DNA of 64,000 nucleotides. Origin: Cytobacillus depressus (lineage in GTDB: Bacteria; Bacillota; Bacilli; Bacillales; Cytobacillaceae). The stretch lies in assembly GCF_008923245.1 (NCBI RefSeq), contig NZ_WBOS01000015.1, positions 44,907 through 108,906 of the forward strand, read 5' to 3'. Each line of letters opens with the position of its first letter. The stretch's first letter is position 1. Below are positions 43,898 to 55,169 of this stretch, in pieces. The translations under genes were made by a program, and so were the position numbers. The notes under the pieces are model-generated. The model ran no database searches. It was not told the DNA's origin and worked only from the letters and a program-made list of their open reading frames with translations.

Positions 43898-44018
43898 AAT
43901 GCGGAAGCGCCTTGGTCACCCCCGACAAGCACAAGTCGAGCCTCTCGGAAAGGTGTTCTTTACCTTTCTGGGAGGATTGGCTTGTGACCTCGAGGGGGTA
44001 GGCGCTGGAGCTAGACGA
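43898..44018 (+). repeat. Long hairpin repeat, copy B (short form)
   Basis: This 121-bp copy runs from AAATGCGGAAGCGCC to GGAGCTAGACG. It folds along its whole length: GCGCCT/AGGCGC at the base, GTCACCCCCGAC/TCGAGGGGGTAG, GCACAAG/CTTGTGA, then GGAAAGGT/ACCTTTC at the tip. It lacks the inserts present in copies A and C and so shows the minimal unit. Confidence 0.75.
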
Positions 44019-44020
44019 GA

Positions 44021-44058
44021 AAAAAACGTTAAGCGAATGATATCGTTCAACGTTTTTT
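44021..44058 (-). terminator. Terminator hairpin
   Basis: AAAAAACGTT and AACGTTTTTT enclose a second stem AGCGA/TCGTT. It would end the small minus-strand gene at 44087 and transcripts reading through copy B. Confidence 0.75.
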
Positions 44059-44086
44059 GCTAATTTTTCCCAACATTCCCCAATTG

Positions 44087-44221
44087 TTAGTTTGTACTTG
44101 AAGATAACCTTTTACTTTGTGGAAAAGCAATGATCATTTTGGATCTTGGTTTTGTAAAGCTGACATTAATTCCTGCTTTTTTTAGACGATTAACAAGGTC
44201 GACGAGCTGTTTTTTGGCCAC
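44087..44221 (-). CDS. Small basic protein (44 residues)
   Basis: A GTG start at 44221 lies eight bases after AAAGGGG. The product reads AKKQLVDLVNRLKKAGINVS then FTKPRSKMIIAFPQSKRLSS. It is strongly basic with one amphipathic helix and no membrane segment. No family recognised; the good ribosome site and downstream terminator support it. Confidence 0.4.
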   Translation of the reverse strand: MAKKQLVDLVNRLKKAGINVSFTKPRSKMIIAFPQSKRLSSSTN

Positions 44222-44332
44222 AATAATAACCCCTTTATCCTGTCTGAATAGTTTTAATTGTACATGATAAATATGAAAAAACTATGAACAACTAAGAAAA
44301 ATTTAGAATTAAATCTGCAAATTCATTATTAA

Positions 44333-46129
<1,797 letters not shown>

Positions 46130-46140
46130 TCATAAATGAT

Positions 46141-46180
46141 AGGATGGAAATGCCGATCCACGGTGTTCCATCCTGTTTTT
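46141..46180. terminator. Bidirectional terminator
   Basis: AGGATGGAA and TTCCATCCT form a 9-bp stem (16-nt loop) followed by GTTTTT. It serves ykpA and the convergent yuzL. Confidence 0.85.
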
Positions 46181-46197
46181 TATTCCTATTACATTTC

Positions 46198-46326
46198 CTA
46201 CTTTTTCTTTTTGTGGCGGGCGGAAGATGCCTGCCTCCCCCCAGTTTCTATATTCGTTGTTCCTTGTCCCTTCACCTCAGGAGCGCTTAAACCAGCTTTT
46301 GATGGATCTTTTTTACGGTTAGACAC
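46198..46326 (-). CDS. yuzL: YuzL family small protein
   Basis: A 42-residue hydrophilic protein starting from GTG 46326 (ribosome site GGAGGTGAT): SNRKKDPSKAGLSAPEVKGQ then GTTNIETGGRQASS and a basic tail RHKKKK. This matches the YuzL family of tiny Bacillus proteins, related in composition to spore-specific proteins. Function unknown. Confidence 0.75.
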   Translation of the reverse strand: MSNRKKDPSKAGLSAPEVKGQGTTNIETGGRQASSARHKKKK

Positions 46327-46436
46327 AAAATCACCTCCATCTTTACTTTCTCATGGCTAAGTCCTATTTATTCGTAAAATCAAAGAATAAAAATCCGGGT
46401 AAAAAGCCATTCTATCAACGGAGGAGGTGTTATTGC

Positions 46437-46682
46437 ATGAATAAAAAAATAGCTGTCGAGCAATCGTTAACAAATGTTTCTGATGCACTTCGTGAAAAAG
46501 GGTATGATGTTGTTGAATTAAAATCTGCTGCAGACGCAGAAAACTGTTCAGCTTGTGTCGTTACTGGAATAGATAATAACGTAATGGGTATGCAGGATGT
46601 ATCAACAAAAGCGCCTGTTATTGAAGCAAGCGGATTATCTGCGGATGAAGTATGTCAGCAAGTCGAGCAAAGAATTCAATAG
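46437..46682 (+). CDS. ykuS: YkuS family protein (UPF0180)
   Basis: An 81-residue protein: MNKKIAVEQSLTNVSDALRE, then GYDVVELKSAADAENCSACV, VTGIDNNVMGMQDVSTKAPV and a C-terminus with SADEVCQQVEQRI. It follows B. subtilis YkuS (UPF0180). Function unknown; Cys residues at 38 and 41 are family-typical. GGAGGAGGTG precedes the ATG. It is divergent from yuzL. Confidence 0.9.
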   Translation: MNKKIAVEQSLTNVSDALREKGYDVVELKSAADAENCSACVVTGIDNNVMGMQDVSTKAPVIEASGLSADEVCQQVEQRIQ

Positions 46683-46694
46683 TCTAGATAATCA

Positions 46695-46990
46695 GAAAAG
46701 CGGTAGCGCCTTCGGAACAATTACAAATAAAAATTGTTCCTGCGATGACTATTCTAAGAAGCTTTCCTTAGTGGTCACCCCCGACAAGCACAAGTCGATC
46801 GGCTCGGAAAGGTGTACTTTACCTTTCTAGGACGAAAGGCTTGTGACCTCGAGGTCGACAAAAACGCGACGTCCTCCCAAAAGCTTCACTTTTTGTCGTG
46901 CGATGTGTAGCTGCCGAAGCATTCCTTGTCCTGTCGCATTGTCGACACTAGTACGTCCTGTACGTCGGGGGTAGGCGCTGGAGCTGGACA
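46695..46990 (+). repeat. Long hairpin repeat, copy C (longest form)
   Basis: It starts GAAAAGCGGTAGCGCC and ends GGCGCTGGAGCTGGACA. It shares with copy A the insert GGAACAATT...AATTGTTCC and CTAAGAAGCTTTCCTTAG, then the core CACCCCCGACAAGCACAAG. It carries an additional 3' insert containing GTCGACAAAAACGCGACGTC and a CTGCCGAAGCATTCCTTG segment shared with copies A and D. No coding frame is present. Confidence 0.75.
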
Positions 46991-46996
46991 ATGAAC

Positions 46997-47029
46997 AAAA
47001 GACTAAAGTGTCCTATGCTTTAGTCTTTT
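46997..47029 (-). terminator. Terminator of the urease operon
   Basis: AAAAGACTAAAG and CTTTAGTCTTTT form a 12-bp stem with a 9-nt loop, just past the ureD stop codon. Confidence 0.9.
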
Positions 47030-47038
47030 ATCATTTAT

Positions 47039-47863
47039 TTAATATTTCCTTAAAAAGCTAGGAGTAGTTTGAAACCATTCTTCACTAATGATTCGATGAC
47101 ATTCGGAAAAAACTCTTTCAATCGTTTGAGTTAAATTGGCTAAGATTCGAATAGTAAACCCGTGTATTGGCAGCATTGATAGGCCAATTTTATAATCAGT
47201 TGTTTTCGTATCGATTAGTTCATATAGGCGTTCGAGAAGTTCAGTGTTCATCTTTTCGCTCACGACGACCATCGAGCCTAAATGAGAGTATCCTTCCATA
47301 AGGCCAATCGTCTTCATATTTTGAGAGGAAGGGATCAGTTTCAGATGGTCAAAGGCAACGAGCTCATTTTCCATATATATTTCATTAATGAGCTGCAGCC
47401 GATCATAGCTAAACATGTCACCTTCTGATGACCAGCCAGGCGTAATGATATCTGAATAAATAAATGTGGCCCCTTTTTCCATATGGATCACATTTTTCTG
47501 GGTGTATTTTGCATCACGGTAAGCAATTAGCGGATCGGGAAGATATTCTAAATAACTGCCCTCTTTCAAGAATATCTCCGTTTCCTGATAGGCGTGTTTT
47601 TTCGGTGTTTTGTAAATTTTAGTTGCTGATTGGGTCGTTAATGTGAGTCTGGCATTTTTCTCGACTGTGAATTGTAAATGGTAGCGGTCACCATCTAAAT
47701 AACCTCCGCCAGGATTTAATATGTAATAGCATGCTTGCCCTGAATCATCGTGATAAATGGGCCGCATCACCTTCAGTGCACCTTGAAAATAGACATTTCT
47801 AGCGACTGTTCTTCCGCCCCGATCTTCAGCATCGAGCCGCAAGACTCCTGTCCACTCCGCCAT
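47039..47863 (-). CDS. ureD: Urease accessory protein UreD (UreH)
   Basis: A 274-residue UreD family protein (GVLRLDAEDRGGRTVARNVY, YILNPGGGYLDGDRYHLQF, TTQSATKIYKTPKKHAYQE, DIITPGWSSEGDMFSYDRLQ). UreD, UreF and UreG form the complex that delivers nickel and helps carbamylate the active-site lysine of urease. AAAGGGCTGG lies upstream of the ATG; the gene follows ureG by one base. It is the last gene of the operon. Confidence 0.95.
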   Translation of the reverse strand: MAEWTGVLRLDAEDRGGRTVARNVYFQGALKVMRPIYHDDSGQACYYILNPGGGYLDGDRYHLQFTVEKNARLTLTTQSATKIYKTPKKHAYQETEIFLKEGSYLEYLPDPLIAYRDAKYTQKNVIHMEKGATFIYSDIITPGWSSEGDMFSYDRLQLINEIYMENELVAFDHLKLIPSSQNMKTIGLMEGYSHLGSMVVVSEKMNTELLERLYELIDTKTTDYKIGLSMLPIHGFTIRILANLTQTIERVFSECHRIISEEWFQTTPSFLRKY

Positions 47864-47864
47864 T

Positions 47865-48476
47865 TTAAGCCAGCCCTTTTAAAAGGGCATTATTTTTTAT
47901 CCAGTCGATGACATTATCTAGCCCTTCTTCTTTTTTCAAATTAGTAAAGAAAAATGGCTTGTCTCCACGGAACACCTTCGTGTCACTTTCCATAACGTCA
48001 AGACTTGCACCTACATGTGGCGCCAAATCGGTTTTATTAATAATGAATAAATCTGATTTGATCATCCCTTGTCCGCCTTTACGGGGGATTTTCTCACCTT
48101 GGGCGACGTCGATAATATAGATTGAGAAATCAACAAGCTCAGGGCTAAATGTTGCAGCTAGATTATCTCCACCGCTTTCGACAAAAATCAGCTCTAAATC
48201 CGGATGGCTTTCTTTTAATTTATCAATTGCAGCAAAATTCATCGAGGCATCCTCGCGAATAGCGGTATGCGGACAGCCGCCAGTTTCCACGCCAATGATG
48301 CGATCGGCAGGAAGAATACCATTGTCCATGAGGAATTTGGCATCTTCCTTCGTATAAATATCGTTTGTTACGGCAGCCATACTAATTTGACCGTTTAAAT
48401 TACGTGTTATTTTTTCTACTAATAATGTTTTGCCTGCTCCAACAGGACCTCCTACTCCAATTCTAATCGGTTCCAT
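47865..48476 (-). CDS. ureG: Urease accessory GTPase UreG
   Basis: A GTPase of 203 residues with P-loop GGPVGAGKT, the nickel-binding GGCPHTA (Cys-Pro-His) motif, ESGGDNLAA and the [11 protein letters not shown] base-recognition motif. GTP hydrolysis powers nickel insertion into urease. ATG 48476 begins the usual [10 protein letters not shown]; a GTG at 48485 abuts the ribosome site GGAAGGAA. Confidence 0.96.
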   Translation of the reverse strand: MEPIRIGVGGPVGAGKTLLVEKITRNLNGQISMAAVTNDIYTKEDAKFLMDNGILPADRIIGVETGGCPHTAIREDASMNFAAIDKLKESHPDLELIFVESGGDNLAATFSPELVDFSIYIIDVAQGEKIPRKGGQGMIKSDLFIINKTDLAPHVGASLDVMESDTKVFRGDKPFFFTNLKKEEGLDNVIDWIKNNALLKGLA

Positions 48477-48499
48477 TAGAAACACTTCCTTCCAAATGA

Positions 48500-49186
48500 T
48501 TAAGACATAAAAATCCGTATATTGACGCGCTCATGCTGCATTTGAGAAATTTCTAGTCCTGGTGAAACGACCCCAAAATCCGTTTCATCCATTTCTTGAA
48601 TTTTTTTAGTTGCATCGATGAGAGCCTCTTGGAATGAGAGAATAATTTTTTGTCCGGCTGTTTGTCCTAAAGGAATGGCTCGAACAGCATTCTGAACAAG
48701 ACTGGAAATCGCCGAGTATAAGTAGAACAAAGTCGTTTCGCTAGCTGAAATGGATAAATGGTGACCAATTATCGAAAAAACAACTGCCGGATGGCCAAAG
48801 GATTGACGCTTCTTCAATCGCTCTACATACTCGTCTAACAGCGGAATTTCATAAAGGGACTTGGCAAGCTTAGCCATGCTTTCACCGATTCTTTGCGTTC
48901 CTTCTCTCGTTTCGCGAGGTAAATTTTGCACAGTCAGCATCCGATCAATTTTCCATATCTTTAATTGATTATCTTCCTCAAATGCGTGATAGATGAGCTT
49001 GCATGCCAGACCGTCCGAATAAATGAGCTGCTCTTGTAAATAGACTAAAAGCCACTCACAGAACGAATCAGCATCGTGTACCTTATCATCCTGAATATAT
49101 GTTTCCAATCCATACGAATGACTAAATGCACCTGTAGGAAAATTGGAATCACATAGCTGAAATAAGGATAGGATTTGCTTATCCAT
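48500..49186 (-). CDS. ureF: Urease accessory protein UreF
   Basis: A 228-residue all-helical UreF protein: [54 protein letters not shown] and [20 protein letters not shown]. It gates UreG activity and docks it to urease via UreD. The start overlaps the end of ureE by eight bases. Confidence 0.95.
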   Translation of the reverse strand: MDKQILSLFQLCDSNFPTGAFSHSYGLETYIQDDKVHDADSFCEWLLVYLQEQLIYSDGLACKLIYHAFEEDNQLKIWKIDRMLTVQNLPRETREGTQRIGESMAKLAKSLYEIPLLDEYVERLKKRQSFGHPAVVFSIIGHHLSISASETTLFYLYSAISSLVQNAVRAIPLGQTAGQKIILSFQEALIDATKKIQEMDETDFGVVSPGLEISQMQHERVNIRIFMS

Positions 49187-49634
49187 GACTATGACCGATA
49201 TGGCGAAACGCTTGCTTTACTTTGCGCTTTTCCCGTTTATGTGGAATATGAAGTTCATTTAATAATTCTTCAACGAGATAATCATATTGAACGAGCATGT
49301 CTGCATCTTCAAATTGAGCTGGCAAATGGCGGTTTCCTAATTGGTGGGCAATCGTGCCCATTTCTTCCAAATTTCGCGGGCTAATCACTAATAGATCATC
49401 GGAAACAACATCAATGACGATTAAATTTTTCTCATCCATAAAGAGAACATCTCCAGCAATTAGATCACGATGATCTTTTAAACGTATGCCGATTTCCTTT
49501 CCATGATCCGTTTTGACCCGCTGAATTCTTTTTACTAAATTGGCACTTTCCAGATAAACTTTCTCAATATGGCGTTTAATGATTTCTTCTTTTTCCATTT
49601 CTTCAATATTTGTGACAATTTGTTCAACGATCAT
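49179..49634 (-). CDS. ureE: Urease accessory nickel chaperone UreE
   Basis: A 151-residue UreE. The N-terminal domain ([35 protein letters not shown]) and the metal-binding domain ([20 protein letters not shown] with the dimer-interface His) are intact. The C-terminus HIGHSHG is short with only three His, not the long His-rich tail of the Klebsiella protein. GAGGTGAAGAC precedes the ATG. Confidence 0.95.
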   Translation of the reverse strand: MIVEQIVTNIEEMEKEEIIKRHIEKVYLESANLVKRIQRVKTDHGKEIGIRLKDHRDLIAGDVLFMDEKNLIVIDVVSDDLLVISPRNLEEMGTIAHQLGNRHLPAQFEDADMLVQYDYLVEELLNELHIPHKREKRKVKQAFRHIGHSHG

Positions 49635-49643
49635 GTCTTCACC

Positions 49644-51356
49644 TCAAAATAAAAAATATCTTTGCCCCATCGGAACGCTATCAACAGGATCACACATAAT
49701 GAGTTCTCCATTAACTCTTACTTCATATGTTTGCGGATCAACCGTAATTTCTGGCGTATAGGAGTTATGTTTCATATCTTTTTTTGTTAGTTTTCTAATT
49801 CCACGCACTGGTAAAATAATTTTTTCTAATTGGAGCTTTTCGTGTACTTTGTCATCAAATGCTGATTGGGAAATAAATGTAATTGAATGTTTAGCTAATC
49901 CCTTTCCGACTGTTGCATACATTGGACGATGAATAACTGGCTGTGGTGTTGGAATGGAAGCATTTGCATCTCCCATTAAACCATAAACGATCATGCCATT
50001 TTTTAAGACAAGTTCTGGTTTGACTCCGAAAAATGATGGCTGCCAAAGTACTAAATCGGCAATCTTTCCTACTTCAATGGAACCGACATAATCCGAAATT
50101 CCGTGCGTAATTGCTGGATTAATGGTGTATTTTGCGATATATCTTTTTGCTCTGTTGTTATCGGAAAAATCACGGTCCCCTTCTAAAATCCCTCGTTGTT
50201 TTTTCATTTTATCAGCTACTTGCCAAGTACGTAGGACTACTTCCCCGACGCGCCCCATCGCTTGGGCATCTGAGCTTGTCATACTAATAATCCCCATATC
50301 AAGCATTATGTCCTCTGCAGCAATCGTTTCACGTCTAATCCGTGAATCAGCAAAAGCAATGTCTTCAGGAACAGAAGGGTTTAAATGATGGCAAACCATG
50401 AGCATATCTAAATGTTCGTCAATTGTATTCACTGTATAAGGCATCGTTGGATTTGTTGAAGATGGTAGGACATTCATATAGCTTGCTGATTTTAATAAAT
50501 CTGGTGCATGGCCTCCCCCTGCTCCTTCTGTATGATACATATGAATGACGCGATCTTTAATGGCTGCCATCGTGTGTTCCACGAAGCCATTTTCATTTAA
50601 TGTATCTGCGTGGAGCGCCACTTGGACATCATATTTATCCGCCACTCTAAGTGAGTAATCAAGAGCTGAGGCTGTTGCTCCCCAATCTTCATGAACCTTT
50701 AATCCAATTGCTCCAGCGCGTATTTGTTCCGCTAACGGTTCCTCTGCGGCTGCTTGTCCTTTCCCTGTAAAGCCAACATTGATTGGCAGTCCTTCTGCTA
50801 CCTCGAGCATGCGATGAATATTATATGGTCCTGGTGTGACCGTTGTTGCTCTTGAACCAGCTGTAGAGCCTATTCCTCCACCAATCAATGTTGTTGTACC
50901 AGAATTTAAAGCTGTACTGACCTGTTCAGGGTTAACAAAATGCACATGAGTATCAATTCCGCCGGCAGTAACAATCATTCCTTCACCGGCAATGATATCG
51001 GTTGCTGCTCCGATGACAATATCAACTCCGTCCATGACTAGAGGGTTCCCTGCTTTACCAATCCCAGCGATTTTTCCGTCACGGATGGCGATATCAGCTT
51101 TATATATGCCTGTATAATCTAAAATGACTGCATTTGTAATGACAACATCTGGTATTCCATCACCACGTGTGACGAGAGGATGCTGTCCCATTCCATCACG
51201 AATGACCTTTCCGCCGCCAAATACGACCTCTTCTCCATAAACAGTATGATCCTTTTCAATCTGAATAAATAGATCAGTATCTGCCAAACGAATGGAGTCT
51301 CCAGTAGTCGGTCCGAACATTTGTACATATTGCTTTCTCGACATTCTAAAACTCAT
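49644..51356 (-). CDS. ureC: Urease alpha subunit
   Basis: A 570-residue catalytic subunit. The two nickel ions are bound by histidines in GGIDTHVHF, the carbamylated lysine of [16 protein letters not shown] and [11 protein letters not shown], and the aspartate of [12 protein letters not shown]. The mobile flap is [20 protein letters not shown] with the flap Cys and catalytic His. It hydrolyses urea to ammonia and carbamate in the cytoplasm. It overlaps ureB by four bases (ATGA) and has GAGGGGGG as ribosome site. Confidence 0.97.
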   Translation of the reverse strand: MSFRMSRKQYVQMFGPTTGDSIRLADTDLFIQIEKDHTVYGEEVVFGGGKVIRDGMGQHPLVTRGDGIPDVVITNAVILDYTGIYKADIAIRDGKIAGIGKAGNPLVMDGVDIVIGAATDIIAGEGMIVTAGGIDTHVHFVNPEQVSTALNSGTTTLIGGGIGSTAGSRATTVTPGPYNIHRMLEVAEGLPINVGFTGKGQAAAEEPLAEQIRAGAIGLKVHEDWGATASALDYSLRVADKYDVQVALHADTLNENGFVEHTMAAIKDRVIHMYHTEGAGGGHAPDLLKSASYMNVLPSSTNPTMPYTVNTIDEHLDMLMVCHHLNPSVPEDIAFADSRIRRETIAAEDIMLDMGIISMTSSDAQAMGRVGEVVLRTWQVADKMKKQRGILEGDRDFSDNNRAKRYIAKYTINPAITHGISDYVGSIEVGKIADLVLWQPSFFGVKPELVLKNGMIVYGLMGDANASIPTPQPVIHRPMYATVGKGLAKHSITFISQSAFDDKVHEKLQLEKIILPVRGIRKLTKKDMKHNSYTPEITVDPQTYEVRVNGELIMCDPVDSVPMGQRYFLF

Positions 51357-51679
51357 GACTTAGGGCCCCCCTCATCCAATGATCCATCTACTTTATTATT
51401 AAATCCGTAAACTCGGCGTTCTCCACCGTAAATAACGAGTTCAATCTCTTTTTCATCTCCAGGTTCAAAGCGGACTGCCGCCCCTGCTGGAATATTTAAT
51501 CGTTTGCCAAACGCTTCTTCACGATTAAATTTTAAGGCTTCATTTACTTCATAAAAGTGATAATGGGATCCAACTTGCACAGGACGGTCTCCTGTATTAA
51601 TAACGGAAATTTTATCTAGGTCTCTGTCGGCATTACAAATAATATCTTCTTCTTTTAAAATGAGTTGCCCTGGTTCCAT
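51353..51679 (-). CDS. ureB: Urease beta subunit
   Basis: A 108-residue beta subunit: [40 protein letters not shown] and [20 protein letters not shown]. Separate gamma, beta and alpha genes are the usual bacterial arrangement. ATG 51679 follows a TTG at 51682. The C-terminal tail (DEGGPKS) is encoded within the ureC ribosome site. Confidence 0.96.
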   Translation of the reverse strand: MEPGQLILKEEDIICNADRDLDKISVINTGDRPVQVGSHYHFYEVNEALKFNREEAFGKRLNIPAGAAVRFEPGDEKEIELVIYGGERRVYGFNNKVDGSLDEGGPKS

Positions 51680-51740
51680 CAATTTTTCTCATCTCACTTT
51701 TCAAAAATTATTAAAGTTACAGCAGTAAAATTTTAATTAA

Positions 51741-52043
51741 TTACCTGATTGGACTATGAACAGTCACTAATTTTGTTCCATCAGGAAATGTGGCTTCCAC
51801 TTGAATATCATCAATCATTTCAGGAATCCCATCCATGACTTCCTCGCGAGATAAAACGGTTGCACCATATTCCATTAATTGTGCGACGGTATTTCCATCA
51901 CGGGCACCTTCTAATATTTCATATGTAATGAGTGCGACTGCTTCAGGATAGTTTAATTTCACCCCTCTTTCCTTTCGGCGCTTTGCTAAATCAGCTGCAA
52001 CGACAATAATTAGTTTATCGATTTCCCGTGGTAATAATTGCAT
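51741..52043 (-). CDS. ureA: Urease gamma subunit
   Basis: A 100-residue gamma subunit: [40 protein letters not shown] and [20 protein letters not shown]. It is the first gene of the operon ureA-B-C-E-F-G-D and has a near-perfect AAAGGAGGACC ribosome site, consistent with high expression. Confidence 0.97.
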   Translation of the reverse strand: MQLLPREIDKLIIVVAADLAKRRKERGVKLNYPEAVALITYEILEGARDGNTVAQLMEYGATVLSREEVMDGIPEMIDDIQVEATFPDGTKLVTVHSPIR

Positions 52044-52262
52044 TCGAGGTCCTCCTTTAATTTCGAAAATGTAAAAATAATTCTTTTAAATTAGGAAACA
52101 CTAATCCAATATGAAATATTTTTGTTGAATGGACACAAAATCCATTATTCCCCAAACTTTTTATAATTAATCGTCTCCTTCTCCTATTTCGTTTTATTTT
52201 AAAGAATTAATGTTATGGCAAAATAAAAAGTTAAGAAAACATTTATGTGAGGGGAAAAGTAA
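52044..52262. promoter_or_regulatory. Divergent control region of urease operon and urea channel
   Basis: This 219-bp AT-rich region separates ureA from the urea channel gene and must hold both promoters. I found no confident -35/-10 pair and no full TnrA/GlnR or CodY site, although nitrogen control would be expected for such a cluster. Confidence 0.5.
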
Positions 52263-53192
52263 ATGAAAATCAGCAAAACTGCTATTAAATTATTTTTATC
52301 TGTTTGTTTTAAAGGAATATCGCAGGTCCTCTTGATCGAGAACGCTATCTCAGGCTTTATCATTTTTTTGGCGATATCCATTTTTTCATTAAAGTTAGGA
52401 GTAATAGCATTTTTATCCACTGCGATCGGAGCGATATTTGGAAAATTAGTGAAGATCGATAATAATATTGTTAATCAAGGTTTAATGGGCTATAACTCAG
52501 TTTTAACAGGAATTTCATTGATGTTATTACTAACCGGACCTAACCGCTGGGTGATTGCGCTTGTCGGTGCAGTAGTTGCAGCGATTTTTACAGTGGCCTT
52601 TATGTATGCGATGAAACCTACCAAGATGCCTATTTTGACTTTTCCTTTTGTATTGCTTGTGTGGCTTATATTGTTAGCGTCAGTTAAATTAAAAATATTT
52701 AAGCTTTCTCCAAATCTTTTGCCACAAAACTTACCCGATATTGATCCATCAATAGCGGTTAAAGAGGAGGTCACTGATGCGATTTTCAATGGAATTGGAC
52801 AAATCTACTTTCTTCATGACATTAATTTTTCTGGATTATTGCTCTTTATCGCCATATTTTGGGCAGGGTGGAAAATTGGGCTATATTCCTTTTTAGGAAA
52901 TGCAGCCGCAATTCTGTTTGCATATATTCTTGGAGCAGATCCCTCAACTATGATATTAGGTTTTTTTGGCTATAATGCGATTTTAACTATAATAGCCGTC
53001 TCATTTTTTTATAATACAGGCTCAAGCCCATCGGCCTTATGGGGGTTAAGTGCAGCATGTTTGACAGTTCCTCTTACAGCTGGAGTAGACGCTTTGTTTG
53101 AGCCATATGATCTTCCTACATTAACGCTGCCCTTTGTATTGAGTACATGGATATTTTTATGTGCGAAGAAGATGGTGCGTTCGAATAGATAA
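52263..53192 (+). CDS. Urea transporter (UT family channel)
   Basis: A 309-residue protein with about ten helices in two homologous halves. Each half has the UT-type selectivity sequence: NQGLMGYNSVLTGISLMLLL and ILGFFGYNAILTIIAVSFFY, and the halves end LPTLTLPFVLSTW-like (first half MPILTFPFVLLVW). UT channels pass urea down its gradient. GTGAGGGGAAAAG precedes the ATG. Divergent from ureABC, so urea uptake and hydrolysis are paired. Confidence 0.92.
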   Translation: MKISKTAIKLFLSVCFKGISQVLLIENAISGFIIFLAISIFSLKLGVIAFLSTAIGAIFGKLVKIDNNIVNQGLMGYNSVLTGISLMLLLTGPNRWVIALVGAVVAAIFTVAFMYAMKPTKMPILTFPFVLLVWLILLASVKLKIFKLSPNLLPQNLPDIDPSIAVKEEVTDAIFNGIGQIYFLHDINFSGLLLFIAIFWAGWKIGLYSFLGNAAAILFAYILGADPSTMILGFFGYNAILTIIAVSFFYNTGSSPSALWGLSAACLTVPLTAGVDALFEPYDLPTLTLPFVLSTWIFLCAKKMVRSNR

Positions 53193-53210
53193 AATTGGGG
53201 AGAAAAACGA

Positions 53211-53244
53211 AGAAAAGCCTACAATTCGCTTGTATGCTTTTCTC
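53211..53244. terminator. Bidirectional terminator
   Basis: AGAAAAGC and GCTTTTCT, extended by CTACAA/TTGTAT pairing, form a stem between convergent genes. Confidence 0.7.
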
Positions 53245-53251
53245 CTTTTCA

Positions 53252-53467
53252 TTACTGAAGATGTTCTTGCATTAAATCATGTACTTTATCTTCCACTGCT
53301 TGTATATGTTCGTCCTCATAATTATTCATTGGTTGAGGATGGAACCAATGAATTTCCTCATCATGGTACACACCGGAATAATCATTTCCACCCATATTGA
53401 TCGTAAAATGATGACGTTCATGAATTTGATCCTCAAATAATGGCTTTACTTCAAAGTTCTCAAACAC
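53252..53467 (-). CDS. Small acidic protein, YheE/DUF5342-like
   Basis: A 71-residue protein read from GTG 53467, with AAAGGGGGATTTTA upstream. It reads FENFEVKPLFEDQIHERHHF then GGNDYSGVYHDEEIHWFHPQ and a helical C-terminus AVEDKVHDLMQEHL. It resembles B. subtilis YheE as far as I recall. The many His residues could bind metal but no such role is known. Confidence 0.55.
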   Translation of the reverse strand: MFENFEVKPLFEDQIHERHHFTINMGGNDYSGVYHDEEIHWFHPQPMNNYEDEHIQAVEDKVHDLMQEHLQ

Positions 53468-53583
53468 TAAAATCCCCCTTTCACTTATATTATTAGTTAT
53501 GTTCCAATATATAAGGCATTAATCGTGTGTAAAAAAAATTTTGTTCTTGTAATAAAAACGGTCAAATATGATTTTCATTTCTT

Positions 53584-54747
53584 TTACGTTGCTTTTACTC
53601 GTTTCCGTTTTTTAAATTTTCTTACACTTATCATCAATGCAGCAAGGATCAGGATAAGAGTCGCGTATTTTCCATAATAACCCATGGTTTTATTTTCGTT
53701 TTGCACTACAGACTTTGGGTGGGATTGCTTTTTTTGTTTTTCAACTAAAATGACCGATTGGATTAGTTCGCCTTGATCATTTGTAAATTGTAATTGGCCA
53801 TCCGGAGTTAATGTTTTCTGGACGGGTGTTTTCGGTATGGTAACCATGACATCGTTCAAGCCAGTTGTAAATGTTTTATTCTCTGATTCAAAAACATCTG
53901 AGTGACTAATATAGCTATGTTTGAATTGATCAAATCCATAGTCTAATAGCTTCTCTGTATCATTATAAACTTCTTTATCTGTTGTCCCTCTTAATACAAT
54001 TGCTGTTAATTCCATGCCGTCCTGTTTTGCAGTTGTTGCCAAAGTGAATTTTGATTCCGGTACATATCCTGTTTTTCCACCTGTCACCGAATCATAAGGA
54101 ATTTCCCCTTTTAGCATAAGGTGATGCGTAATTAATGTCGTGTCCCAGCTTTTTCCTTTCCATTCTAATTCCTTCGTACCAAAAGTTTTCCTAAACATTT
54201 CATTTTTTAAGGCGTAGTTTGTAATTTTGGCTAAATCCCCAGCCGTTGTATAATGGTTTTGCTCAAATAACCCGTGTGGATTCGTAAAATGAGTATCGTT
54301 TACTTTCACTTTTTTTAATAAATATTGATTTAGATGCTTCTCATATTTCTCCATGCTGCCATCAAGATGTTCAGCAATAGCTGTAGCAGCGTCATTTCCC
54401 GAATTAATGAGCATGCCTTGGATTAACTTTTTAAGTGGTACTTGCTCTCCCTCTTCTAAGAACACACTCGTCCCACCAGTAGTTGTGGCATCCTCACTAA
54501 CAGTTACTAAATCATCCAAATCGCCATTTTCGATGGCATAAATGGCTGTCGCAATTTTCGTTAAGCTTGCCGGATACATTCGTTGATCAGCATTTTTTTC
54601 ATATAAAACAGCTCCAGTTTCTGAGTCAACAAGAATGGCTGCTTCACTTTGAATGTTAAATGTCGAAACTTCATTAGCATAAGCTTTATGAATTATAGGT
54701 GTGCAAAAGTAAATAATGCTTAGTAAAAATATAATTGATTTTCTCAT
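53584..54747 (-). CDS. D-alanyl-D-alanine carboxypeptidase, S11 family (DacA/DacF type)
   Basis: A 387-residue secreted, membrane-anchored PBP. Signal peptide RKSIIFLLSIIYFCTPIIHK; active-site motifs SLTK in MYPASLTKIATAIYA, SGN in LINSGNDAATAIAEH and KTG in VTGGKTGYVPES. The C-terminal membrane helix (YATLILILAALMISV) with a basic tail replaces the usual amphipathic anchor. It removes the terminal D-Ala of peptidoglycan stems. ATG 54747 begins the signal peptide; the frame extends upstream without a ribosome site. Confidence 0.92.
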   Translation of the reverse strand: MRKSIIFLLSIIYFCTPIIHKAYANEVSTFNIQSEAAILVDSETGAVLYEKNADQRMYPASLTKIATAIYAIENGDLDDLVTVSEDATTTGGTSVFLEEGEQVPLKKLIQGMLINSGNDAATAIAEHLDGSMEKYEKHLNQYLLKKVKVNDTHFTNPHGLFEQNHYTTAGDLAKITNYALKNEMFRKTFGTKELEWKGKSWDTTLITHHLMLKGEIPYDSVTGGKTGYVPESKFTLATTAKQDGMELTAIVLRGTTDKEVYNDTEKLLDYGFDQFKHSYISHSDVFESENKTFTTGLNDVMVTIPKTPVQKTLTPDGQLQFTNDQGELIQSVILVEKQKKQSHPKSVVQNENKTMGYYGKYATLILILAALMISVRKFKKRKRVKAT

Positions 54748-54852
54748 TCTAAACCCATCCAATAATAAGTTTTTGTCCATTTTTGATTGTATCAAATTAT
54801 TATTGTTTAAGTATAACCGTCTTTAAATTGTTACAAAAATGTAAATGGAATA

Positions 54853-54939
54853 GAATGATTTTGAGACATAAAAAAATCATTCCATATTAAGGAATGATTT
54901 TGAGACATAAAAAAATCATTCCATATTAAGGAATGATTT
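54853..54939. repeat. Tandemly duplicated terminator (39-bp unit, 2.2 copies)
   Basis: A 39-bp unit starting GAATGATTTTGAGACATAAA occurs at 54853-54891 and, identically, at 54892-54930, followed by a third partial copy. Each unit contains AAATCATTCC and its complement GGAATGATTT with a run of A between units, so on the minus strand two complete hairpin-plus-T-run terminators stand in series after the Cys-rich peptide gene. Confidence 0.85.
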
Positions 54940-55120
54940 AAGAACTGCAACCGCCGCCGCAGCTTGAACAGCTGGAACCGCCATCCGAATCGCTGCTTGA
55001 AGAACAGTTACTACTGCAGCCAAAACCCGAACAGGAGGATGATCCCCCGCCACTCGTCTTTATTTGCTGAATAGGCATGAGTGGATTCAATTCATGTGGA
55101 AACTTTTCTGGTGAATACAT
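54938..55120 (-). CDS. Cys/Ser/Gly-rich small peptide
   Basis: A 60-residue product. The first 21 residues (EKFPHELNPLMPIQQIKT and neighbours) look like a leader; the rest is almost only Gly, Ser, Cys and Asp (SGGGSSSCSGFGCSSNCSS, then DSDGGSSCSSC and GGGCSS), with eight Cys. The composition recalls thiazole/oxazole-modified precursor peptides of Bacillus or a cross-linked spore-surface peptide. No cyclodehydratase or export gene is adjacent, and the ribosome site (AACAGG) is weak. Its own double terminator supports real transcription. Confidence 0.5.
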   Translation of the reverse strand: MYSPEKFPHELNPLMPIQQIKTSGGGSSSCSGFGCSSNCSSSSDSDGGSSCSSCGGGCSS

Positions 55121-55169
55121 TTTGTAATAGCCTGTTTCTTAAGTTATTGACATATGAAGGTGATAGGGA

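Noticed and set aside
52044..52262. TnrA/GlnR site in the urease divergent region
   Set aside because: TGTTATGGCAAAATAA looked promising, but the second half TNACA is missing at the right spacing on both strands.
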